DNA of 64,000 nt, taken from the NCBI GenBank assembly GCA_045110575.1, contig JBGCGF010000044.1, positions 1-64,000 on the forward strand, written 5' to 3'. Origin of the DNA: CALDTK01 sp045110575 (GTDB lineage: Bacteria; Bacteroidota; Bacteroidia; Chitinophagales; Saprospiraceae). Shown here piece after piece: positions 44,172-51,562 of the stretch. The notes beneath the pieces are model-generated. The model ran no database searches, was not told the origin of the DNA, and saw nothing but the letters and a program-made list of their open reading frames with translations. The stretch's first letter is position 1. Each line of letters opens with the position of its first letter. Position numbers and translations under genes: made by a program.

Positions 44172-45500
44172 ATGCAGATTCTCGTGATGATTGGACAGCT
44201 CATATTGAGCCTTTCGATCCTAGTCGTCCTCCACGAGTTTGGGCACTTTCTTCCTGCACGCTGGTTTGGCTGTCGCGTAGAAAAGTTCTACCTCTTCTTC
44301 GATCCTTACTTCTCTCTTTTCAAAAAGAAGATTGGGGATACAGAATGGGGAATCGGATGGCTTCCACTAGGTGGCTATGTGAAGATCAGTGGCATGGTCG
44401 ACGAGAGCATGGACATGGAGGCGCTTGCGGAAGAGCCTAAGGAATGGGAATTTAGAAGTAAGCCAGCTTGGCAGCGACTCATCATCATGCTTGGTGGTGT
44501 AACCGTCAACTTCATCCTAGGCTTCCTGATTTTCGCTGGAATGCTTTGGTACTGGGGTACTGAAAGACTCCCTACTGAGAATGCGATCTACGGTATCTAT
44601 GCAGAGGAGCTTGGTGAGCAGCACGGCCTACGAACGGGTGATCATGTCCTAGCAATCGACACCGTCCAACTGAAAGACTTTGGTGACCGATACGTCAAAG
44701 AAGAGATTCTATTTAGTGCTGCAAGAACCATCACGATTCGTCGCGATGGACAGGAGATGAAAATCCAGCTTCCTGATTCTTTACAGCGTAACCTGACGAA
44801 AGAGGCCTACAAGAGCAAACGACTTTACTCATTGCCTAGACTTGCCGTTGTTGACTCCATTAAGAAAGACACACCAGCAGAATCAAGCGACCTTCAGAAA
44901 GGTGACCGTGTCTTAGCTGTGAATGATGTGCCCGTAAAGTGGCTTCAGGATATGTCTAAGGAGTTCTTGAAGTACAAAGGCGAAACTGTCCGACTTACGC
45001 TAGATAGGAGCGGTCGGACCATTTCAGCACCTGTCACACTAACAGAAGAAGGCCAAATAGGCTTTTGGACGTTTGACGACAAGTACTATGACTTCGTTCA
45101 GCAGGACTACTCAATTTCGGAAGCAATTCCAAAGGGAATTGACCAAGGTCTTACCGCATTAGCCAATCAAGGTCGCGCAGTAAAGCAAATGTTCAACAAG
45201 AACATTGACGCTAGTGATAGCATCGGTAGTTTCATCACTATCGGCCGTGCTTTCGGAGGTGTCTGGAGCTGGCCACGATTCTGGCAACTTACAGGACTAC
45301 TTTCTCTCATTCTGGCTGTCATGAACTTGCTTCCGATTCCAGCATTGGACGGTGGTCATGTCATGTTCTTGCTCTATGAGGTCATCACAGGACGCACACC
45401 TAGCGACAAGTTTCTGCAGGTGGCAACGACGGTAGGTTTCGTCTTGGTTCTTAGCCTAATGGCATTTGCAATCTTTAATGACGTGTCAAAGCTGTTTTAA
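44172..45500 (+). CDS. rseP: RIP metalloprotease RseP (site-2 protease)
   Basis: A 442-residue intramembrane zinc protease that clips membrane-bound anti-sigma factors and signal peptide remnants. Zinc motif HEFGH at 21-25 in the first helix, two PDZ-like domains (about 135-215 and 225-300, e.g. LQKGDRVLAVNDVPV), and the third ligand region NLLPIPALDGGH near 385. The ATG at 44172 is chosen because helix 1 begins there; the 50 upstream codons in frame contain the 14-mer repeat and are leader. Confidence 0.96.
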   Translation: MQILVMIGQLILSLSILVVLHEFGHFLPARWFGCRVEKFYLFFDPYFSLFKKKIGDTEWGIGWLPLGGYVKISGMVDESMDMEALAEEPKEWEFRSKPAWQRLIIMLGGVTVNFILGFLIFAGMLWYWGTERLPTENAIYGIYAEELGEQHGLRTGDHVLAIDTVQLKDFGDRYVKEEILFSAARTITIRRDGQEMKIQLPDSLQRNLTKEAYKSKRLYSLPRLAVVDSIKKDTPAESSDLQKGDRVLAVNDVPVKWLQDMSKEFLKYKGETVRLTLDRSGRTISAPVTLTEEGQIGFWTFDDKYYDFVQQDYSISEAIPKGIDQGLTALANQGRAVKQMFNKNIDASDSIGSFITIGRAFGGVWSWPRFWQLTGLLSLILAVMNLLPIPALDGGHVMFLLYEVITGRTPSDKFLQVATTVGFVLVLSLMAFAIFNDVSKLF

Positions 45501-45539
45501 AGGGTAGACGGAAACGAGGTACAGCTTAAACCTTCTCGT

Positions 45540-45547
45540 TACCTTCG
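45540..45547 (+). promoter_or_regulatory. -7 box TACCTTCG for mnmA
   Basis: TAnnTTYG box 79 bp before the mnmA ATG, after the rseP stop. Confidence 0.45.
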
Positions 45548-45626
45548 CGTTTTCGAGAATTATCGGTTCAATGCGAACGAGTCGATAAGTGAATGGCTTA
45601 GCCATTTTCAGGAAAGATCATTTGAC

Positions 45627-46727
45627 ATGAGCAAGAAAGGAAAAGTATTAGTAGCAATGAGTGGTGGAATTGATTCCACTGTAACCGCAATGATCCTACA
45701 TGAGCAGGGTTATGAGGTCATTGGTATTACTATGAAGACGTGGGACTACGCCAATGTTGGAGGCTCACGTAAAGAGACTGGTTGCTGTAGTCTAGATTCT
45801 ATCAATGACGCTCGATCGGTTGCGGTAGATATGGGCTTCCCGCACTATATAGTGGACATCCGTGAAGAATTTGGTGACCATGTCATCGATGACTTCGTAA
45901 GTGAATACATGGCTGGGCGTACACCCAACCCATGCGTTATGTGCAACACCCACATTAAGTGGAGTGCGCTCTTGAAGCGTGCAGATGCAATGGACTGCGA
46001 GTTTATCGCAACAGGTCACTACGCGAAAATTCACGAAGCAAACGGTCGCCGTTTTGTTCGGAAATCAGCGGATGCTAAAAAAGACCAGAGTTATGTACTC
46101 TGGGGTTTGAGTCAGGAATGCCTCGCAAGAAGTCGATTCCCACTTGGCCATATGACCAAGCCAGAGGTTCGTCAACTTGCGTATGATTTCGGCTACGAAG
46201 AACTGAGCAAGAAGGGCGAAAGCTTTGAAATTTGCTTCGTTCCAGATAATGACTATCGTGGTTTTCTAAAGCGCCGTGTAGACGGACTTGAAGACCGTTT
46301 GGCTGGTGGTCAGTTTATCGGTCAAAACGACGAAGTTCTTGGATTGCACGAAGGATACCCATTCTTCACGATCGGGCAGCGCAAAGGACTTGGTGTGGCT
46401 TTTGGCGAGCCGATGTACGTTACGGACATCTTGCCGGATACCAATCAAATTCGTCTTGGAAGACAAGAAGACCTCATCCGTAATGGAATGGGCGTTGGAC
46501 AGCTCAACCTGATGAAGTACGACAAGTTGCCTGACAACTATGAGGCGACCATCAAAGTGCGCTACCAAGACAGCGGAACACTCGCTGAGATCAAGCAAAT
46601 TGGCGATAACTATCTTGACGTTAACTTCCTCGCAAACGTTGGAGGAATCGCTCCTGGCCAATCTGCCGTGATTTATGAAGGTGACGACGTAATCGGTGGA
46701 GGTCTCATTACATCTAGTCGTAAATGA
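45627..46727 (+). CDS. mnmA: tRNA 2-thiouridylase MnmA
   Basis: A 366-residue PP-loop enzyme that thiolates U34 of Lys, Glu and Gln tRNAs. ATP-binding AMSGGIDST at 9-17, catalytic cysteine in NPCVMCNTHIKW (about 94-105) and the second in FEICFVPDND (about 198). First of three overlapping genes: the lipoprotein ATG overlaps its stop by 4 bp. Confidence 0.96.
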   Translation: MSKKGKVLVAMSGGIDSTVTAMILHEQGYEVIGITMKTWDYANVGGSRKETGCCSLDSINDARSVAVDMGFPHYIVDIREEFGDHVIDDFVSEYMAGRTPNPCVMCNTHIKWSALLKRADAMDCEFIATGHYAKIHEANGRRFVRKSADAKKDQSYVLWGLSQECLARSRFPLGHMTKPEVRQLAYDFGYEELSKKGESFEICFVPDNDYRGFLKRRVDGLEDRLAGGQFIGQNDEVLGLHEGYPFFTIGQRKGLGVAFGEPMYVTDILPDTNQIRLGRQEDLIRNGMGVGQLNLMKYDKLPDNYEATIKVRYQDSGTLAEIKQIGDNYLDVNFLANVGGIAPGQSAVIYEGDDVIGGGLITSSRK

Positions 46728-47464
46728 TACATCAAATTCAAAAGTGGTCTTTATTTCTGTGCGCACTAAGTACGCTTTTGGTGTCGTGTGATCCAGAACC
46801 AGACCCTTTCGAAGCTACTGGTGATGAAAGCTATTTCAGCCCAGCAGGTACGGATCCTATTCGGTACCAAGTAGATAGTGTGATCTATGATCCAAGTCTA
46901 GCAGGTACAGATCGGATTGCCACAAGTTCAGTTTGGTCGCTTTCTCCGATAGCAGAAACTACTGATAGTAAGCCGTTTTATGTAACCGTTGACAACCTAG
47001 ATAGTGCGGCAACTCCTGTTCAGCGTTACATCTGGGATTTCCAGACGAATGGTGTACTTGGTGGACGGCATATCAATCAACTGGACGGGTACAGCTACGT
47101 CTCATTGGTAACACCGTTTACTAGTCAGTCTACCTGGGATGCCCTCCAAATGAGCGACCCTAGCCTAGTCATTACGGTTGCAGGCGATCCTTTGGAAATC
47201 CACAAGGATTGGTCAATTGCTCGAATTGATAGCATTGGACCATACACCTTACCAGATGGTAGTAATGTAGATGCTGTTTTCGTCATTCTGACAGCGTCTG
47301 AAAACGCAATCGAACTCAGAGAATTCAAAGAAATCTACGGCAAAGGCTATGGACTCCTTGAACGAAGTCAGCGGATGCTCGATACACAGCAAAGTGGATC
47401 GACAGACCCTTGGGAAGAAAAAGCCGAAAACGGCTTTACGGTAGAAATGAAGAGACTATTCTAA
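46724..47464 (+). CDS. Lipoprotein of unknown function between mnmA and rimM
   Basis: A 246-residue protein with signal peptide and lipobox LLVSC (C22) followed by DPEPDPFEATGDES. The mature part is beta-rich (IRYQVDSVIYDPSLAGTDRI ... YGKGYGLLERSQR). The family is not recognised, although the repeating YxVDSVIYDP style is seen in cell-envelope proteins of the phylum. It overlaps mnmA by 4 bp and rimM by 1 bp (TAATG), so expression is tied to two tRNA/ribosome maturation genes. Confidence 0.8.
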   Translation: MIHQIQKWSLFLCALSTLLVSCDPEPDPFEATGDESYFSPAGTDPIRYQVDSVIYDPSLAGTDRIATSSVWSLSPIAETTDSKPFYVTVDNLDSAATPVQRYIWDFQTNGVLGGRHINQLDGYSYVSLVTPFTSQSTWDALQMSDPSLVITVAGDPLEIHKDWSIARIDSIGPYTLPDGSNVDAVFVILTASENAIELREFKEIYGKGYGLLERSQRMLDTQQSGSTDPWEEKAENGFTVEMKRLF

Positions 47465-47985
47465 TGGAAACACTAATCGAAGTAGGAAGTATCCGCAAAA
47501 CACACGGATATGGTGGTGAGGTAAAACTCGTCGTCGTTGAAGGATATGGAATCGACATTAAAAAGGCAGAATTCCTTTTCATTGGAAGAGTGCCAGAAAA
47601 AGCGATCCCTTACGAACTAGATAGATTGCGTGGTGCCGATTGGATTGCAAAATTAGTTGGACTAGACTCTAAAGAGGAAGCAGCGGACCTAAGAGGTCAA
47701 AGCCTGTATCTTCGGGAAGACGAAGTCACTCAAGAAATTATCGTGGAAAAGAAAGCAGCAGAAGAGGTATCGCAGAAATTTGCGGGCTATGCCTTGATCG
47801 ATGAGCAACTCGGTGAGATTGCTGTGATCGAAGAGGTCGTCAGCTATCCTCAGCAGGAGTTAGCAAAGCTTACCTACAACGGCCAAGAGGTACTTGTACC
47901 GCTTAATCCTGCGCTAATAACGGGTGTTGATTTCACCAAGAAGATCGTATTCACGAATCTTCCAGAAGGGTTGTTAGACCTATAG
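47464..47985 (+). CDS. rimM: Ribosome maturation factor RimM
   Basis: A 173-residue 16S processing factor that binds ribosomal protein S19. N-terminal RimM beta-barrel (EVGSIRKTHGYGGEVKLVV) and C-terminal PRC barrel (GYALIDEQLGEIAVIEEV ... EVLVPLNPALI). The ATG at 47464 shares its A with the stop of the preceding gene. The frame is open 18 codons upstream but those code for the previous protein's end in another frame. Confidence 0.94.
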   Translation: METLIEVGSIRKTHGYGGEVKLVVVEGYGIDIKKAEFLFIGRVPEKAIPYELDRLRGADWIAKLVGLDSKEEAADLRGQSLYLREDEVTQEIIVEKKAAEEVSQKFAGYALIDEQLGEIAVIEEVVSYPQQELAKLTYNGQEVLVPLNPALITGVDFTKKIVFTNLPEGLLDL

Positions 47986-47997
47986 AGAATTCGAACT

Positions 47998-48948
47998 CTA
48001 ATTCTTCTCGTAAAAGAACACTTCCACCGTCCTAGGCTGGACTGTGACTTGGCGCACGAGTAATGGCCTGCGCTCTAAAACCACGGGCAGCAAGGCAGAA
48101 GGCTCGGCCTTGGCTTCATCGATTGAAACGACAGCTGTAAAATCATTTGCATTGATCGTTTCATAATCATGCAAGCCTACTGCGACCTTAATCAATACCT
48201 GCTTAGGAAAGACGCTCACGCTATCCAAGCTTGAAGCTCCACGGATTCGTATTGGGACGTAGACACTTTTCTCAGTGAACTGCTGGCTTTCGATATGAAC
48301 GCTTACCGATTGAGGAACCACATTGACCGAAGGTGAGATTGCCTCTTCAACCAAGGTTGAGATCTTAAGAGTATCCTCCACTTCAGCTACAACAAGGCTG
48401 TCAGTGAGCCAAAAGGAAATTGAATCAATGATCGAGAAAGGCCCTGAGATGAAGACCGAATCAGGTTCGAGTCTAGGAACTTTACTGGATTGAAACCCTC
48501 GGGCATAACTTATCCTCGAGCGAAGCACCAAGGGAACCTGCTTGGAAGCAACGCGCTCCATTTGGATGACGATTCGCTCGTTGGTGATCGGGTTAACATC
48601 TAAGCCTTCATCTTGAAACGCACTTGCGACTTCATTTCGAATGGAAATGATACCATCTGCATTCTCGCGTAGCTCTAGGCTATCGATCGTAATCATGCGC
48701 TCACGGGTACTCAGGCTTTGATTGAACAACTCCCAACCTGTTGCACGAACCCGTGCTTCCAGTGAGTTAGGTGGCGTTTGCGCAAACGCAACACCCCTGG
48801 GCAGCTCGTAGCTAATCCCAATCGTCTCGATCGTATCGTAATCCTTCGATAGTTTTATCGCCATCCAAAATACAACCGATGCGAGTACACACATCGAGAT
48901 CGTGAAGCGACGACTTCGCTCTAACTTACTCGCTTTCGGCCTCGCCAT
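47998..48948 (-). CDS. YbbR-like domain protein
   Basis: A 316-residue membrane-anchored protein: cytoplasmic basic start (RPKASKLERSRR), one helix FTISMCVLASVVFWMAIKL, then YbbR-type beta domains outside (LEARVRATGWELF, VPLVLRSRISYARG, VPIRIRGASSLD). In other bacteria the family is linked to c-di-AMP cyclase control; no cyclase gene is next to it here. Its start overlaps the 3' end of yajC by 23 bp. Confidence 0.88.
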   Translation of the reverse strand: MARPKASKLERSRRFTISMCVLASVVFWMAIKLSKDYDTIETIGISYELPRGVAFAQTPPNSLEARVRATGWELFNQSLSTRERMITIDSLELRENADGIISIRNEVASAFQDEGLDVNPITNERIVIQMERVASKQVPLVLRSRISYARGFQSSKVPRLEPDSVFISGPFSIIDSISFWLTDSLVVAEVEDTLKISTLVEEAISPSVNVVPQSVSVHIESQQFTEKSVYVPIRIRGASSLDSVSVFPKQVLIKVAVGLHDYETINANDFTAVVSIDEAKAEPSALLPVVLERRPLLVRQVTVQPRTVEVFFYEKN

Positions 48949-49255
48949 ACTTTGCTACGGTGAGGTCATGACTAATTGATCCAGGAGTAAAGTCGAGGTA
49001 AGTGTTCTTACCTACTTCTAGTGTTACGCTACCTGCTTCCTTGTCGATCTTACTGACACGGCCCATGATACCAGCACTGGTAATGACGTTGTCTCCCTTC
49101 TTAACGGCATCCTGAAAAGCAGTTTGCTTTTTCTGACGCTGTGCTTGAGGTCTGATCAAAAAGAAATAGAAGATGGCGAGCATAAGACCTAGCATTACTG
49201 GTGTAGTCATGCTTGGGCTAAGTTCCAACTGGAGAAAGAGTGCTTGTAGTTCCAT
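48926..49255 (-). CDS. yajC: Preprotein translocase subunit YajC
   Basis: A 109-residue SecDF-associated protein. One helix (SMTTPVMLGLMLAIFYFFLI near 15-34), then the family sequence RPQAQRQKKQTAFQ and GDNVITSAGIMGRVSKID. It lies 3 bp after the DUF1573 gene and overlaps ybbR, forming a DUF1573-yajC-ybbR operon, a common order in Bacteroidota. Confidence 0.94.
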   Translation of the reverse strand: MELQALFLQLELSPSMTTPVMLGLMLAIFYFFLIRPQAQRQKKQTAFQDAVKKGDNVITSAGIMGRVSKIDKEAGSVTLEVGKNTYLDFTPGSISHDLTVAKYGEAESE

Positions 49256-49258
49256 GTG

Positions 49259-49759
49259 TTAGTTTCGCTTGTCGACAATCCCAATAAGACTAATAGTAGT
49301 CTGGCTTGGGTACGTGTTCGCGGTCAAGGTTACAGGTTTTTTCTGGGGTCCAGACTTATTATCTGTGTTGAAGACCACTTTCACGCTTGAAGTGTCTCCT
49401 GGAGCAATAGGAGTCCGCGGAAATTCCGGGACAGTGCAGCCACAGGTACTGCTACCTCTTGTTATAACAAGCGGCTGTTTCCCAGTGTTTTTAAAGCTAA
49501 AACGATGAGATACAATTGCACCTTCATCGACAGCTCCAAAGTTAAATGAGCTTTCGCTAAAACGAATTTTAGGCAAATCCATCGTATCTACGGTACCGTC
49601 ACCACTTACGGGGAACTTGATGATTCCACCTCCCTGAGCCTCAGCTATAGTTGATGAAGGAACGGTTGGCTCGTTGCTAGCGCCGCATGCGGCCAACAAA
49701 AACAACGAGACGTAAAAGAGAAAGCCTAGCTTTCCACCTGAAAAATTGAACTTGTTCAC
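49259..49759 (-). CDS. DUF1573-domain lipoprotein
   Basis: A 166-residue protein. Signal peptide LGFLFYVSLFLLAAC with lipobox cysteine, then one Ig-like DUF1573 domain: IRFSESSFNFGAVDEGAIVS, SSTCGCTVPEF and FNTDNKSGPQKKPV. The start is taken as GTG at 49759, because a TACATTTG promoter box lies immediately upstream (49766-49773); a TTG six codons further up would sit inside the promoter. First gene of the yajC operon. Confidence 0.88.
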   Translation of the reverse strand: MNKFNFSGGKLGFLFYVSLFLLAACGASNEPTVPSSTIAEAQGGGIIKFPVSGDGTVDTMDLPKIRFSESSFNFGAVDEGAIVSHRFSFKNTGKQPLVITRGSSTCGCTVPEFPRTPIAPGDTSSVKVVFNTDNKSGPQKKPVTLTANTYPSQTTISLIGIVDKRN

Positions 49760-49760
49760 G

Positions 49761-50303
49761 ATGGCAAATGTACACAATCAACCGTCCCGTATCTTCCTTG
49801 TAGGCATGATGGGTTCCGGAAAAACAACCATCGGTCGTGGGATAGCCGAAGTGCTCGGTCGGCCTTTTGTAGATCTTGACGATGCCATCGAAAAGCGAAC
49901 CAATCGCACCATCAATGACATCTTCGAAAACTCTGGAGAATTCCACTTTCGAACCTGCGAGGCGCAAGTACTCCGTGATCTCCCTCGGAAATTCCCGAAC
50001 GCGGTCATCGCAACAGGAGGTGGCACCCCACTCCATTTCAACAACATGGACTTCCTCAACGACAACGGGCTCACTATCTTCCTAGATATTGATATCCAGA
50101 TGCTTGTAGAGCGACTTGCCGACCAACGAGAAGCTAGACCACTCTTGCGCAGAGACGATTGGGAAACCTTCCTTACCGGACTCGCAGAACAGCGTAAAAC
50201 AGCTTATGAGCGCGCCCAAGTAAGCCTTGAGGTTAGCTCTAATGATCCTGGCGTTGCAATCGACAACATCATCGCACAGCTACCTCAGGTCGTTGGACAT
50301 TAA
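49761..50303 (+). CDS. aroK: Shikimate kinase
   Basis: A 180-residue enzyme phosphorylating shikimate in aromatic amino acid synthesis. P-loop GMMGSGKTT near 15-23, shikimate-binding DLDD (about 38-41), the FR in EFHFRTCEA, GGGTP near 84 and the lid ADQREARPLL. Start codon lies one base from the divergent DUF1573 start. An ATG five codons upstream is possible but less conserved. Confidence 0.95.
   Translation: MANVHNQPSRIFLVGMMGSGKTTIGRGIAEVLGRPFVDLDDAIEKRTNRTINDIFENSGEFHFRTCEAQVLRDLPRKFPNAVIATGGGTPLHFNNMDFLNDNGLTIFLDIDIQMLVERLADQREARPLLRRDDWETFLTGLAEQRKTAYERAQVSLEVSSNDPGVAIDNIIAQLPQVVGH
49766..49773 (-). promoter_or_regulatory. -7 box TACATTTG for DUF1573-yajC-ybbR
   Basis: Minus-strand consensus box ending 6 bp before the GTG start. 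It lies inside the aroK coding sequence (codons 2-5). Confidence 0.6.
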
Positions 50304-50311
50304 GCGCGTGT

Positions 50312-50926
50312 TTAAGGCTTAGCGTACCCCAGTTTCTTGAAGTGCTCTACCTCGTGGTAGTCATACAAACCACTGACGACAAGACCTTCAAGCGCTTTCC
50401 AATCCACGGTGTCTTTCCCGAATTCGGCTAACGCCGGCAGTCGCAATTCCTTGACAGCTCCGACTACAAAGATGGTATCGTTGGCAGCGATGAAGTGCTC
50501 CTCTTTAAATTCAAGAAGCATGCTTATGCTCGCCTCTTTCACATATGGGGCCGCTTCGCTGCTTGCCAAAGGTGTTAAGCCAACCGCCTCGAACTCACTC
50601 GTCTCTGAAGGGTAACTCGCACTCGTTTGGTGCGCAGCTGCCAAGGTTGAGCTTGGAATGTGGTTGATCGTATAAAAGCCCGTTGCCTTCATGTTTTCAT
50701 AGGTATCACGCTCCACAGTCAAGGGACGAAAGACCATTCCAACCAGTGGCGGTCGAGCGCCCACGTGTGTAATCGAGCTAAACACAGCCAGGTTATGAAT
50801 GCCTTCTTTACTCTGGGTGCCCACCAAGACAGGCGAGCGTAATCCCTCGAGTTGATTAAACCAAGCTGCAAATGCCCGACGAGGATATTCCGCCCATTCG
50901 GCTGGAGAAACTAGTTTGTGGCCCAT
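50312..50926 (-). CDS. Flavin reductase-like FMN-binding protein
   Basis: A 204-residue split-barrel flavoprotein. FMN-binding parts include RSPVLVGTQSKEG, NLAVFSSITHVGARPPLVGM and TGFYTINHIPSS. Such proteins reduce FMN with NAD(P)H or act as flavin oxidoreductases. The ATG at 50924-50926 overlaps head-to-head with the start of the divergent DUF429 gene: both use the same CATG. Confidence 0.88.
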   Translation of the reverse strand: MGHKLVSPAEWAEYPRRAFAAWFNQLEGLRSPVLVGTQSKEGIHNLAVFSSITHVGARPPLVGMVFRPLTVERDTYENMKATGFYTINHIPSSTLAAAHQTSASYPSETSEFEAVGLTPLASSEAAPYVKEASISMLLEFKEEHFIAANDTIFVVGAVKELRLPALAEFGKDTVDWKALEGLVVSGLYDYHEVEHFKKLGYAKP

Positions 50927-51527
50927 GGCGGAAAGATATGGTTTGGATACTCCAATTGTAGGCATCGATTACGGAAGTAAGCTTGCAGGAACTACAGTGT
51001 TGGCAATTGCATTCGAAGGCAAGATTCGCATTGAACAATCCCTTAAAAAGAAAGATGCCGACAAGTTTATCGTAGATACACTCTCCGCTCTTCCTCCAGG
51101 AAAGGTCGGGCTCGATGCACCGCTCACGCTACCAGGGGTTTATAGCAACTCTGAGGACTACAGCGACTACTTCTATCGGGCCTGCGACCGCGAACTGAAA
51201 GCAATGTCGCCCATGTTTCTGGGTGGGCTTACAGCTCGTGCAATGCGATTAACAAGTCAACTTAAAAAACTAGGCTGGGAGGTTGGCGAGGTCTACCCTG
51301 CCGCTCTTGCTAAGGCTCTTCCCCTTTCAGCTTACGCCAAAACCGAAGCTTCCTCCATTCCTGAAGTGCACCTAGAGCTCACTTCCTTATTGAGTCCACT
51401 AGGAAAATTACCAGAGCTTTTGAATTACCACCAAGTAGATGGCGCAGTCGCATTACTTGCAGCGTACCGAAACGCAACGGAATCAGGAAAAAGCATCGGT
51501 GACGCTGAAGGACTAATCTGGATCTAG
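50925..51527 (+). CDS. DUF429-domain protein (predicted RNase H-fold nuclease)
   Basis: A 200-residue protein. The DUF429 family has an RNase H-like fold; the motif VGIDYGSK (about 11-18), the acidic KVGLDAPLTLP (about 65-75) and the C-terminal DGAVALLAA supply possible metal-binding acids. The activity is unproven. Start ATG is in the shared CATG at 50924-50927. A one-mismatch 14-mer lies at 51330. Confidence 0.8.
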   Translation: MAERYGLDTPIVGIDYGSKLAGTTVLAIAFEGKIRIEQSLKKKDADKFIVDTLSALPPGKVGLDAPLTLPGVYSNSEDYSDYFYRACDRELKAMSPMFLGGLTARAMRLTSQLKKLGWEVGEVYPAALAKALPLSAYAKTEASSIPEVHLELTSLLSPLGKLPELLNYHQVDGAVALLAAYRNATESGKSIGDAEGLIWI

Positions 51528-51562
51528 AGTCTGTATAAAAATCCTAATACAGCCTCTACATA

